The notes under the pieces: model-generated
Told to the model about the DNA's origin: nothing
The model's database searches: none
Seen by the model: the letters and a program-made list of their open reading frames with translations, nothing else
Part shown: positions 7,478 to 15,185 of the stretch, one piece after another
Position numbering within the stretch: the first letter of the stretch is position 1
How the letters are laid out: the number at the start of each line of letters is the position of its first letter
NCBI GenBank assembly: GCA_009704985.1
Contig: WLDE01000016.1
Span: 1 to 35,005, forward strand
Source of the DNA: Actinomycetota bacterium
Lineage (GTDB): Bacteria; Actinomycetota; Acidimicrobiia; Acidimicrobiales; Ilumatobacteraceae
Reading direction: 5' to 3'
DNA length: 35,005 bases
Translations under genes and position numbers: made by a program

Positions 7478-8605
7478 ATGACGATCGGCGAGTCGATCAC
7501 CCTGGCCGAGCTGGAGCTCGACCCCTACCCGGCGCTCGCACGGCTGCGGGCCGACGAGCCGGTCGCCCACGTGCCCGACCTCGACATGTGGCTCGTCACC
7601 CGCTGGGACGACGTCGTGCTCGTGCACGACCGTCCCGATCTGTTCACCTCCGCCACCGAGCCGAGCTGGCTCAACACGGTGCTCGGCACGAACATGCTCG
7701 GCAGCGACGGCGCCGAGCACCGACGCCTGAAGGACGCGCTGCAGCCGAGCTTCACGCCGACGGCCACCGGCCGCTGGGTCGCCGAACGTCTCCCCGTCAT
7801 CTGCGACGAACTCATCGACGCGTTCGACCCGGCGGGCGTCGACCTGATGACCGCGTACGCCGAGCCGATCGCGGTGCGAGCGCTGCAGGACGCGCTCGGC
7901 TGGGACAACGCCTCCTGGCAGGAGATCGGGGAGTGGACACGCGGGGTGTGCACCGGCCTCGCCAACTTCGCGAACGACCCCGAGCTGGCCACGATCGCCG
8001 CGGCCGCGAACGAGCAGTCCGGCGCGTCGATCCGCGAGCGGGTGGCGCCCAACCTCGCGCACACCGGGCTGAGCGCCGACGAGATCGTCAACAACGTCCG
8101 GCTCTGCATGTCCGGCGGCATCAACGAGCCGCGCGACGGCATCGCGCTCGCGGTGTGGGCGCTGCTGTCGCACCCCGCGGCAGTCGCCGCGTGCCGGGCC
8201 GACGAGTCGCTGTGGCGCAACGCGTGCGAGGAGCTCTTCCGCTGGATCTCGCCCGTCGCCACCTCGACGCGTCAGACCACCACCGAGGTCGAGGTGGCCG
8301 GCACCACGATCCCGGCGGGTGCACTGGTGGCCGCCGTCATCAGCTCGGCCAACCGCGACGAGCGCCGCTGGACCGACCCCGACCGGTACGACCTCCACCG
8401 TCGTGAGGGCACGCACCTCGCGTTCTCCACCGGCGCGCACGTCTGCCTCGGCGCGTGGCTCGGCCGCAGCACCGTGCGGGTTGCGGTGCAGCGGCTGTTC
8501 GACCGGCTGCCGGATCTCGACCTCGCCGGATCACCCGAGGCGGTCGAGATCCGGGGATTCGAGTTCCGGGGCCCGGTGCGGCTCGACGTCCGCCCGACCG
8601 GGTGA
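7478..8605 (+). CDS. Cytochrome P450 with non-canonical I-helix
   Basis: A short, complete 375-residue P450. The haem loop is FSTGAHVCLGAWLG with Cys323 and the ExxR motif is EELFRW. The I-helix reads CMSGGINEPRDG: the usual acid-Thr pair of AGxE/DTT is replaced by an NEPR sequence, so there is no threonine for proton delivery. Such changes occur in P450s with unusual chemistry or substrate-assisted oxygen activation; what this one does is unknown. The frame stays open for over 3.5 kb upstream, opposite real genes, but ATG 7478 with its TACCAT box and the family's N-terminus fix the start. It is convergent with wecB. Confidence 0.9.
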   Translation: MTIGESITLAELELDPYPALARLRADEPVAHVPDLDMWLVTRWDDVVLVHDRPDLFTSATEPSWLNTVLGTNMLGSDGAEHRRLKDALQPSFTPTATGRWVAERLPVICDELIDAFDPAGVDLMTAYAEPIAVRALQDALGWDNASWQEIGEWTRGVCTGLANFANDPELATIAAAANEQSGASIRERVAPNLAHTGLSADEIVNNVRLCMSGGINEPRDGIALAVWALLSHPAAVAACRADESLWRNACEELFRWISPVATSTRQTTTEVEVAGTTIPAGALVAAVISSANRDERRWTDPDRYDLHRREGTHLAFSTGAHVCLGAWLGRSTVRVAVQRLFDRLPDLDLAGSPEAVEIRGFEFRGPVRLDVRPTG

Positions 8606-8610
8606 CGCTG

Positions 8611-8632
8611 CCGGCCCGACCGACGCGGCCGG
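8611..8632. terminator. Possible terminator hairpin between P450 and wecB
   Basis: CCGGCC (8611-8616) and GGCCGG (8627-8632) can form a 6-bp GC stem with a 10-nt loop in the 40-bp gap between convergent genes. There is no T tract, so this is weak. Confidence 0.25.
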
Positions 8633-8645
8633 GTGGGATCGCCGA

Positions 8646-9743
8646 TCAGGAGCGCCGGAGGATCGCGTCGATCGTGCGGCGGGCCGCGGTGCCGTCGCCG
8701 AAGGGGTTCACCGCCTGGGCCATCTGCGCGTATGCCGCCTCGTCGTCGAGCAGACGTGCGGCGCGGGCCACGATGTCGTCGGGACGAGCACCCACCAGCT
8801 CGGCCACCCCGGCCTCGACGGCCTCGGGGCGCTCGGTGGTGTCGCGCAGCACGAGCACCGGCTTGCCGAGCGACGGCGCCTCTTCCTGCACCCCACCCGA
8901 GTCGGAGAGGATCAACGTCGAGCGGGCCATGGCACGCACGAAGTCGTGGTGCGGCAGCGGCTCGCCGAGCTCGACACGCGGGTGGCCACCGAGCATCGGC
9001 ACCACCTCGGCGCGCACCCGCGGGCTGCGGTGCATCGGGAACTCCACCACCAGATCGGGGTAGCGGTCGAGCAGCCGGAGCACGGCCTCGCAGATGCCTC
9101 GCATGGCCTCACCGTGGTTCTCGCGCCGGTGCGCGGTCACGAGGATGCGTCGGCCATCGGCGGCATCGGGCCGCACGCCCAGCCGCTCGAGCGTGAGCAG
9201 CAGCGCGTCGATGCCCGTGTTGCCCGTGATCTCGATGTGCTCGTCCGTGATGCCCTCGCGCCGCAGGTTCTCCGCGGCGCGCGTGGTGGGCGCGAGGTGG
9301 AGGTCGGCGAGCCGACCGACGAGGCGGCGGTTCATCTCCTCCGGATACGGGTTGAACCGGTCGTCGGTGCGGAGGCCGGCCTCCACGTGGGCCACGCGGA
9401 TCCGGTCGTAGAAGCCGGCGAGCGCGCCGACGAAGGCGGTGGTGGTGTCGCCCTGCACCAGGACCCAGTCGGGCCGGTGCTCGCGGAAGCGCCGTGACAG
9501 CCCGTCGAGCGCCGCCGCGGCCACGTCGCTGATGGTCTGGTCGGGGGTCATCACCTTGAGGTCGAGATCCAGCGTGATGCCGAACCACTCGATCATCGAA
9601 CGCAGCATGTCGTCGTGCTGGCCGGTGCTGATGACGTCGACGACCACGTCGGGGCGCCGAGCCGCCTCGAGCACCACGGGTGCCAGCTTGACGGCTTCGG
9701 GTCGGGTGCCGAGGACCACGGCCAACCGCAGCGGCGCGCCCAC
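8646..9743 (-). CDS. wecB: UDP-N-acetylglucosamine 2-epimerase (non-hydrolysing)
   Basis: A 365-residue GT-B-fold epimerase interconverting UDP-GlcNAc and UDP-ManNAc. Family blocks appear in order: VVLGTRPEAVKLAPVV, STGQHDDML, VQGDTTTAF, HVEAGLRTDDRFNPYPEEMNR, TAHRRENHGEA, and SDSGGVQEEAPSLGKPVLVLR with TTERPEAVEAG. Length and motifs are normal. The GTG start is directly adjacent to the TGA of the WecG/TagA-like gene, so the two are translationally coupled. UDP-ManNAc is the donor for WecG or precursor for TagA, which matches that neighbour. Confidence 0.93.
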   Translation of the reverse strand: MGAPLRLAVVLGTRPEAVKLAPVVLEAARRPDVVVDVISTGQHDDMLRSMIEWFGITLDLDLKVMTPDQTISDVAAAALDGLSRRFREHRPDWVLVQGDTTTAFVGALAGFYDRIRVAHVEAGLRTDDRFNPYPEEMNRRLVGRLADLHLAPTTRAAENLRREGITDEHIEITGNTGIDALLLTLERLGVRPDAADGRRILVTAHRRENHGEAMRGICEAVLRLLDRYPDLVVEFPMHRSPRVRAEVVPMLGGHPRVELGEPLPHHDFVRAMARSTLILSDSGGVQEEAPSLGKPVLVLRDTTERPEAVEAGVAELVGARPDDIVARAARLLDDEAAYAQMAQAVNPFGDGTAARRTIDAILRRS

Positions 9744-10562
9744 TCAGCGCTCCCGGTACTGCGGGACGAACCCCGCGCGGATGGAGAGCGCGAGGAAGCG
9801 GGCGCCGGTCGTGAGGTAGCGCATGAACAGTCGCTGGGGCTCCTGGCGGAGGCGGTACACCCACTCGAGGCCGCGCTCCTGCATCCACACCGGCGCTCGG
9901 CGACGCAGGCCCGAGATCACGTCGAAGCTGCCACCCACGCCGATCGCCACGGTGCAACCGAGGGCGTCCCACTGCTGATCGATGAACTGCTCCTGACGTG
10001 GCACCCCCATGCCGACGAGCAGGATGTCCGGCCGGGCGGCGGCGACGGCGGCGGCCCGCTCGGCGGCCTGGTCGGCGGTGAAGTAGCCGTCGTCCCACGC
10101 CAGCTCGAGCTGCGGGTGCGCAGCCCGCATCTGCTCGCCGACCACGTCGATCACCTCGCGGGTGCCTCCGAGCAGGAACACGCGCAGCCCGTCGGCCTCG
10201 GCACGGCGGCACAACCGTCCGACGAGGTCGATCCCGGCGACACGTTCGGGGACCGGCCGGCGCAGCACCCGGCCGAGCCACACGATCGGCTGACCGTCGA
10301 CGACGTTGAGGGTGGAACGGTCGACGAACGACTGCAGCGCAGGGTCGCGCCGCATCGTCATCAGGATCGCCACGTTCACGGTGGTCACCCAGCCGCGCTC
10401 GCCGCGCCGGCAGCGATCGGCGATCGCGTCGACGACCTCGTCCTCGGTGAGCGCGTCGAAGCGACCGTTGAGCATCCGCACCTCGCGCCGACCCGGGCCG
10501 CCTGCGCGGTCGTGGCCTGCGCGGTCCTGGCCGGTGCGGTCGCCCGGATCGGCGTCAGGCAT
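9744..10562 (-). CDS. WecG/TagA/CpsF family glycosyltransferase
   Basis: A GT26-family transferase of about 272 residues. Diagnostic segments are the N-terminal TEDEVVDAI, TVNVAILMTMRRDP, NVVDGQPIVW, RVAGIDLVGRL, FLLGGTREV, RPDILLVGMGVPRQEQFI, and AIGVGGSFDVISGLRRRAPVWMQERGLEWVYRL. Family members transfer N-acetylmannosamine or a related sugar to a lipid-linked acceptor at the inner membrane face. ATG 10562 overlaps the stop of the upstream toroid gene and precedes wecB without a gap. The first 30 or so residues are a charged DRTGQ/DRAGH/DRAGG repeat not found in the core family, so ATG 10475 (MLNGRFDAL) is a serious alternative start. Confidence 0.88.
   Translation of the reverse strand: MPDADPGDRTGQDRAGHDRAGGPGRREVRMLNGRFDALTEDEVVDAIADRCRRGERGWVTTVNVAILMTMRRDPALQSFVDRSTLNVVDGQPIVWLGRVLRRPVPERVAGIDLVGRLCRRAEADGLRVFLLGGTREVIDVVGEQMRAAHPQLELAWDDGYFTADQAAERAAAVAAARPDILLVGMGVPRQEQFIDQQWDALGCTVAIGVGGSFDVISGLRRRAPVWMQERGLEWVYRLRQEPQRLFMRYLTTGARFLALSIRAGFVPQYRER
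10501..10545 (+). repeat. 15-bp imperfect tandem repeat, 3 copies
   Basis: CCTGCGCGGTCGTGG (10501), CCTGCGCGGTCCTGG (10516) and a diverged third copy (10531). On the reverse strand they encode the five-residue repeats at the N-terminus of the glycosyltransferase. Confidence 0.75.
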
Positions 10563-11688
10563 CGACCCGGCTCCAGGCACGTTGCAGCAGCGCCGCGTCG
10601 ATGAAGAACTTGGTGGCCCAGTTCGGGAAGCTCATCGGCGCGTAGCGACCCCAGATCGGGAACGAACCGGCGATCGCACCGCGGATGCCCGGCTCGCGGT
10701 CGTCGAGATCCTGATGGCGCATCACGTAGCGCAGCGACCGCTCGGAGGCGTCGCGCCAGGCGGGATCGCCGGTGAGGTCGAACCACTTCGCCCAGACGAC
10801 GGCGAACTGCGCGTTGCCGGTGAGGCAGGCGTACCGCACCGTCGAGCGGCCGTCGGCGTCGATCTGCCCGGGCAGGAACCCGTCGTCGGCCAGCAGGTTC
10901 CGCGCCGCGACGGCGCACCGACGACCGGCCTCGACGTACCGGTCGTCGCCCAGCAGCCAACCCGACTCCTGCAACCCGCACGTGGTGTACGAGAGGTTGT
11001 GGGTGTAGGGGACGTCGCCGGCCACGAAGGCAGCATGGCGGAAGAACCCGGCCGGTGTCTGATCGTCCCGGGCCCAATCGAGATTGGCTCTCGCGACCTC
11101 CTCGTTGCGGGGGTCGGGTGCGATCTGGTCGAGCAGCACGAGCGCCCATGCCGTGCGGGCGTTGTAGACGTGCGGGGTGTCGAGGTGTTCGCTGCGGGTC
11201 CAGCGCCCCTGCTCGTCCGCGACGTCGACGAGCCAGCGGGCCGCGCGGACCCCGGCCTGCAGGAACACGTCGTCGCCGGTGCGCTGGTGGGCACGCACCA
11301 GGCCGAACAGCACCTGGCCCGTGTCGAAGACGATGCCGCGTTCGCCGTACTTCGGGTTGGAGATCGATCCGTCGGTGTTCTGGACCGACACCAACCATCG
11401 GGCGATCTCGACCGCACGCTCGTGGTAGCGCGGCTGGTGCAGTGCGTCGGCGGCGCGGAACAGGGTGCTCACGATGTAGCCCGACGTCTCGCGATAGGGC
11501 GGCTTCCACCCGCCGCGCAGGCTGTAGCCGTAGCTGACGCCCTGGCGGCCGGTCCGATCGTGGGCGCGTTCGATCCACTCGAGCGCTGCGAGCAGGTGGG
11601 CGTCGAGGGATGCCGGGGACGTCGATGTCGACGTCGTCCGTGCATCGTGCGCCGCCCGCCGCATGAAGTGCAGGATCTCGCTCCCCAC
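10555..11688 (-). CDS. Alpha/alpha-toroid protein of a glycan cluster, function unknown
   Basis: About 377 residues of repeated helical hairpins. Each repeat pairs an aromatic-rich stretch with an outer helix (GWKPPYRETSGYIVSTLFRA, FDTGQVLFGLVRAHQRTGD, YNARTAWALVLLDQ, YTTCGLQESGWLLGDD, GNAQFAVVWAKWFDLTGD), like six-hairpin glycosidases, C5-epimerases or terpene-cyclase-like toroids. The PYRETSGYI element recalls toroid proteins seen in polysaccharide loci. No signal peptide is evident. GTG 11688 was chosen because a TACCCT box lies 9 nt upstream; ATG 11664 is possible. It starts an operon with the glycosyltransferase and wecB, so action on a lipid-linked or polymeric sugar is likely, but catalytic residues are not assignable. 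Confidence 0.7.
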   Translation of the reverse strand: MGSEILHFMRRAAHDARTTSTSTSPASLDAHLLAALEWIERAHDRTGRQGVSYGYSLRGGWKPPYRETSGYIVSTLFRAADALHQPRYHERAVEIARWLVSVQNTDGSISNPKYGERGIVFDTGQVLFGLVRAHQRTGDDVFLQAGVRAARWLVDVADEQGRWTRSEHLDTPHVYNARTAWALVLLDQIAPDPRNEEVARANLDWARDDQTPAGFFRHAAFVAGDVPYTHNLSYTTCGLQESGWLLGDDRYVEAGRRCAVAARNLLADDGFLPGQIDADGRSTVRYACLTGNAQFAVVWAKWFDLTGDPAWRDASERSLRYVMRHQDLDDREPGIRGAIAGSFPIWGRYAPMSFPNWATKFFIDAALLQRAWSRVDA

Positions 11689-11697
11689 TGCCGTCCC

Positions 11698-11703
11698 AGG
11701 GTA
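11698..11703 (-). promoter_or_regulatory. -10 box (TACCCT) of the glycan operon
   Basis: Reverse-strand TACCCT lies 9 nt before GTG 11688, continuing the near-leaderless pattern. If ATG 11664 is the true start, a leader of about 25-30 nt would result. Confidence 0.4.
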
Positions 11704-11800
11704 CCCAGGGGTCGTTCTCGGACCAACACCTTCACCACACGACGTGGCGGACTTCGCCTCGCAGCGTGGTGGAACCGCACCCGATCGGCACGATGCCCAC

Positions 11801-11844
11801 ACGAACCGCTGACGAACCACTGACGAACCACTGACGAGCCACAG
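11801..11844 (+). repeat. 11-bp tandem repeat, 4 copies
   Basis: Units ACGAACCGCTG (11801), ACGAACCACTG (11812 and 11823) and ACGAGCCACAG (11834) lie in the 241-bp gap between the toroid gene and the glutamine-synthetase-like gene. They are 35 bp upstream of operator site 3. An 11-bp period places each copy on nearly the same face of the helix. Confidence 0.85.
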
Positions 11845-11879
11845 AACGCCCTGCCGGTCGAGCAGCGAGGCCCCCGAGG

Positions 11880-11897
11880 TCGTTCGGGCCCAAACGA
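11880..11897. promoter_or_regulatory. MarR-type operator (site 3) before the glutamine-synthetase-like gene
   Basis: TCGTTCGGGCCCAAACGA fits TCGTTYGGNNCCRAACGA with one mismatched base pair in the palindrome. It ends 18 bp before the -10 box TACGTT (11916-11921), so it covers the -35 region, a classical repression position. Confidence 0.7.
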
Positions 11898-11915
11898 TCG
11901 CGCCGTCGATTCTGC

Positions 11916-11921
11916 TACGTT
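11916..11921 (+). promoter_or_regulatory. -10 box (TACGTT) of the glutamine-synthetase-like gene
   Basis: TACGTT is 8 nt before ATG 11930 and there is no Shine-Dalgarno, giving a probable leaderless mRNA. Confidence 0.5.
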
Positions 11922-11929
11922 CCCCGCCC

Positions 11930-13243
11930 ATGGCGAATCGACGCATCCGGGTCATGTGGAGCGACCTCAACGGGCTCTCGCACGGTCGGTACGTCCCCGA
12001 GCGACGCATCCACGACCACGGCCACCACGCGGTCACGACGCTGACCATGGGGATCAACCGCGACATCCTGCCCGTGGAGGGGTACGCGGCCGACGTCGGC
12101 TTCCCCGACCTCTCGACGGTGCCGCTCGCCGGCACGCGCCACCCGGGCTGGGAACCCGACACCGACGTCATGATCGCCGACCTGGAGTTCGGTGGTGGCC
12201 CGCTCGCGTTGTCGCCGCGCGGCGCGCTCGTGCGCGCCGTGGAGGCGTGGCGCGCCCTCGGCTACGAGCCGATGCTCGGTTACGAGCTCGAGTTCTACGT
12301 GATGCGACCGGATGCGTCGGCGCCCGGTGGCCACGCGCCGCTCGTGCTGCCGTCGCACCGCGTGTACGGCGTCGGGCTCGGTGGCATCGACCCCGAGCTC
12401 ACCTTCGCCCTCTTCGACGCGGCGGAGACGAGTGAACTCGAGATCGAGGGGATCATGGCCGAGTTCTCCCCCGGCCAGATGGAGATGAACCTCCGCTACG
12501 GACCGGCGCTCGACGCCGCCGACCGGGCCTTCATCGCGAAGGACCTGATCCGCGAGATCGCCCACCGCCACGGTCACTGGGCGACGTTCATGGGCCGCCC
12601 GATGGCCGACACCGTCGGCAGCGGCCTCCACGTCAACTTCTCGCTGATCCCCACCGGCGGCGGTCGCAACGTGTTCGACGACCCGTCGGGCGAGCACGGG
12701 ATGTCGTCGCTCATGCGTCAGTGCATCGGCGGTCTGCTCGCCCACTACGAGGCGCTCGCCGCGCTGTCCGCACCGACGATCAACAGCTACAAGCGACTGA
12801 TGCCCGGCATCATCGCCGGTTACTGGGCGAACTGGGGTCTCGACAACCGGATCAGCACCATGCGCGTGCCGGGAGAGCGCGGTGAGGCCACCCGCATCGA
12901 GAACCGCATGCCGTGCGGTTCGGCGAACGTGTACCTCGCGGCCGCGGCGATGCTCAACGCCGCGCTGCTCGGCGTGGTGGACGGCCTCGACTGCGGTGAG
13001 CCCCAGCGCGGCGACGGCGACGCCGAGCCGAACACCGACCGCCACACGCCGCACACCCTGCCCGACGCGCTCGACGCGTTCGAGGCCGACACCGTGCTGT
13101 GCGAGGCGATGGGCCACGACCTCGTGCGCGCCTACCTCGCCATCCGCCGTGACGAGGTGCGGCGCTGGGAGGAGACGGGCAACGCCTGGTCGGTCGAGGA
13201 GATCACCGACTGGGAGCTCGACGAGTACCTGCCGTTCTTCTGA
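11930..13243 (+). CDS. Glutamine-synthetase-like ligase (possible gamma-glutamyl-amine synthetase)
   Basis: A 437-residue GlnA-family protein. The beta-grasp N-terminus (RRIRVMWSDLNGLSHGRYVP) precedes the catalytic domain: GYELEFYVM, IEGIMAEFSPGQMEMNLRYG, MGRPMADTVGSGLHVNFSL (GSGLHVN replaces the usual GSGMHxH), NSYKRLMPG and ENRMPCGSANVY. It diverges from housekeeping GlnA and resembles the group that gamma-glutamylates amines (PuuA, IpuC, GlnA3, gamma-glutamylanilide synthases). Operator site 3 on its promoter ties it to the homoprotocatechuate genes rather than to nitrogen control. I infer an ATP-dependent gamma-glutamylation of an amine, perhaps an aromatic amine feeding HpaD. True glutamine synthesis is not excluded. 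Confidence 0.8.
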   Translation: MANRRIRVMWSDLNGLSHGRYVPERRIHDHGHHAVTTLTMGINRDILPVEGYAADVGFPDLSTVPLAGTRHPGWEPDTDVMIADLEFGGGPLALSPRGALVRAVEAWRALGYEPMLGYELEFYVMRPDASAPGGHAPLVLPSHRVYGVGLGGIDPELTFALFDAAETSELEIEGIMAEFSPGQMEMNLRYGPALDAADRAFIAKDLIREIAHRHGHWATFMGRPMADTVGSGLHVNFSLIPTGGGRNVFDDPSGEHGMSSLMRQCIGGLLAHYEALAALSAPTINSYKRLMPGIIAGYWANWGLDNRISTMRVPGERGEATRIENRMPCGSANVYLAAAAMLNAALLGVVDGLDCGEPQRGDGDAEPNTDRHTPHTLPDALDAFEADTVLCEAMGHDLVRAYLAIRRDEVRRWEETGNAWSVEEITDWELDEYLPFF

Positions 13244-13270
13244 CCGACACGCGCCCCACCCGCCGGATCG

Positions 13271-14218
13271 TCAGTGGCCGGTCACGGCCTCGGCGTCCAG
13301 CACCCGCGCCTGCGAGGCGGCGGCGCGCTGGGCCAGCCCCACGCCGACGATCACCACGCCGGCACCCAACGCCTCCAGCCCGGTGACGTCCTCGCCGAGG
13401 AACAGCGCGGACCACACGATCGCCAGTGCGACCTCCAGCGTCATCACCATCGCCATCACCCCGGGCGCCAGGTGGCGGAGCGCACGGAAGAAACACGTCG
13501 TCGCCGCCACCGTGGGGATGAGCGCGAAGAGCACGACCTCGAGCAACAACGAGCCACCGCGCGGCACGGTGAGGCCCTGGACGACCACGAACGGCACGAA
13601 GAACGCGCCCGCGCCGAGGTTGATCCAGGCGGCGCTCACGACGCCGTCGATGCCGGCGGGTACCACCCGTTCGTTCAGCAGCAGGTACACCGCGAACAGC
13701 ACGGCCTGACCGAGGGCGAGCAGGAGCCCGGCGGTGCTGATCACCGTGTCACCGGACGACCCCGTGATCACCTCTGGCACGGTGAGCACGACGCCGGCGG
13801 TGATGACGACGAGCGCGACGACGGTGATCGCGTCGAGCGGACGGCCGAGCAGCGCCGAGCCGACCACGACGAACGCGGGATACAGGTAGACGATCACGAT
13901 GTAGACCGACGCGTCGAGGCGGTCGAGTGCGAGGAACCCGACCACCACGACGACGCCCATCAGCGTGCCGAGACCGAACAGCCGGGCCCTGGGGACGTCG
14001 GTCGGGTCCGGCCCGCCGCGGCGATGCCACAGCGCGAGCGCCGACCAGATCACCAGCGACGCCAACGCGAACCGCCAGAAGAGCAGCGAGGTGACGCCGA
14101 GCGCACCGAGGAGGTTCTTGCCCACCACCGAGGACAGCGAGAACGAGAAGGCACTCGCCACCGCCCACGCCCCGCCGCGGGCGCTGTTGCGCCCGGGGTC
14201 GGTCGCGTGGTCGTGCAC
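13271..14218 (-). CDS. EamA/DMT-family membrane transporter
   Basis: A 315-residue integral membrane protein with about ten hydrophobic helices, arranged as two EamA repeats. The first ends near DAITVVALVVITAGVVLTVPEV, the second near TGLEALGAGVVIVGVGLA. Charged GRPLD/GEDVT loops precede the last helix of each repeat, as in drug/metabolite transporters. Substrates in the family range from amino acids and purines to xenobiotics; none can be named. It converges with the glutamine-synthetase-like gene 27 bases away. GTG 14218 gives a normal cytoplasmic N-terminus. Confidence 0.85.
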   Translation of the reverse strand: MHDHATDPGRNSARGGAWAVASAFSFSLSSVVGKNLLGALGVTSLLFWRFALASLVIWSALALWHRRGGPDPTDVPRARLFGLGTLMGVVVVVGFLALDRLDASVYIVIVYLYPAFVVVGSALLGRPLDAITVVALVVITAGVVLTVPEVITGSSGDTVISTAGLLLALGQAVLFAVYLLLNERVVPAGIDGVVSAAWINLGAGAFFVPFVVVQGLTVPRGGSLLLEVVLFALIPTVAATTCFFRALRHLAPGVMAMVMTLEVALAIVWSALFLGEDVTGLEALGAGVVIVGVGLAQRAAASQARVLDAEAVTGH

Positions 14219-14303
14219 GTCCGCAGTGTGGCCGACGGCGCGCGCCGATCCCGGATCGATCGACGCCGAGGTCGACGACGACCCGGTCGACGCCGCTGTC
14301 GAC

Positions 14304-14360
14304 GTCAGCGATGGTCAGCGACGTCAGCGATGGTCAGCGATGGTCAGCGATGGTCAGCGG
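14304..14360 (+). repeat. GTCAGCGA tandem repeat, 6 copies
   Basis: GTCAGCGA starts at 14304, 14314, 14323, 14333 and 14343, with GTCAGCGG at 14353. Spacing is 10, 9, 10, 10, 10. It fills most of the gap upstream of the EamA gene and contains the stop codon (14354-14356) of the CitE-like gene. Confidence 0.9.
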
Positions 14361-15169
14361 CGCGAGTCGAGCACCCGTCGGGCCCGAACGACGACGGCCT
14401 CGTCGATCATCGTCCCGTCCGCTGCACGGATCGCCCCGTCGGTCGCGGCGTCCCAGCGGTCCAGCACGTCACGCGCCCACGCCACCTCGGCCGGGCCGGG
14501 TCCGAACGCGGCGTGCACCGGGTCGCAGTGCGACGGGTGGATCACCGCCCGCCCGGCGAACCCCGTCTCAGCGAGCCGGCGGCTCGTCCGCTCGAGCGCG
14601 TCGAGGTCGTCGATCGCGAGGTGCACGCCGCCGATCGGCGCGAGACGTCCGGCCGCCACGGAGGCGACCACGAGCTCGGCGCGGACGTGCCGCAGGAGTT
14701 CCTCCCCACCGTCGCCGTGGGCACCGAGCTCGGCGAGCAGGTCGACCTCGCCCAGGTGGCACTGCACCACGGCGGGATGGGCGACGAGGTCGTCGAGGCG
14801 ACGCACCGCACGCGCCGACTCGACGAGCGCCGCCACCGCGACGTGCTCGCCGAGTGCCGCCACCACCTGGTCGAGCACCGCGGTGGTCTCGCACTTCGCC
14901 ACCACCACACCGTGCACCAGCTCCGCCACCGCCGGCACGGCCACCGCCGCGAGGTCACGCGGGAGGTCGTCACCGCTCCCCACGCGCACCCACACCTCGC
15001 CGGTCGTCCGGGCGGCGCACGCTCGCACCACCGCCCGGGCGTCGTCCTTGCGATCGGGCTTCACCGCGTCCTCGAGATCGACGATCACGGCGTCGGCCGA
15101 CGATGCCATCGCCTTGGCCACCCGGTCGGGGCGGTCGCCGGGCACGTACAGGAACGATCGGTTCGTCAC
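14354..15169 (-). CDS. CitE-like (HpcH/HpaI superfamily) CoA-ester lyase
   Basis: A 271-residue lyase of the citrate-lyase beta / malyl-CoA lyase type. The N-terminus RSFLYVPGDRPDRVAKA and the metal motif VIVDLEDAVKPDRKDDAR are diagnostic. Later blocks are VWVRVGSGDD, VALVESARAV and GRAVIHPSHCDPV. Members cleave malyl-, citramalyl- or hydroxymethylglutaryl-type CoA esters into acetyl-CoA and an oxo acid. GTG 15169 is 16 nt after the stop of the acyl-CoA dehydrogenase, so the two form an operon and may desaturate then cleave a branched acyl-CoA; an enoyl-CoA hydratase for the middle step is not present. It is not the pyruvate aldolase HpaI itself. Confidence 0.85.
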   Translation of the reverse strand: MTNRSFLYVPGDRPDRVAKAMASSADAVIVDLEDAVKPDRKDDARAVVRACAARTTGEVWVRVGSGDDLPRDLAAVAVPAVAELVHGVVVAKCETTAVLDQVVAALGEHVAVAALVESARAVRRLDDLVAHPAVVQCHLGEVDLLAELGAHGDGGEELLRHVRAELVVASVAAGRLAPIGGVHLAIDDLDALERTSRRLAETGFAGRAVIHPSHCDPVHAAFGPGPAEVAWARDVLDRWDAATDGAIRAADGTMIDEAVVVRARRVLDSRR

Positions 15170-15185
15170 GTGATCGCCGCCGGTC

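Noticed and set aside
14354..15169. Calling the CitE-like protein HpaI, the last aldolase of the homoprotocatechuate pathway
   Set aside because: Its RSFLYVPGDRPD start and DLEDAV motif are those of CitE/malyl-CoA lyases; it is co-transcribed with an acyl-CoA dehydrogenase and lacks the MarR-type operator.
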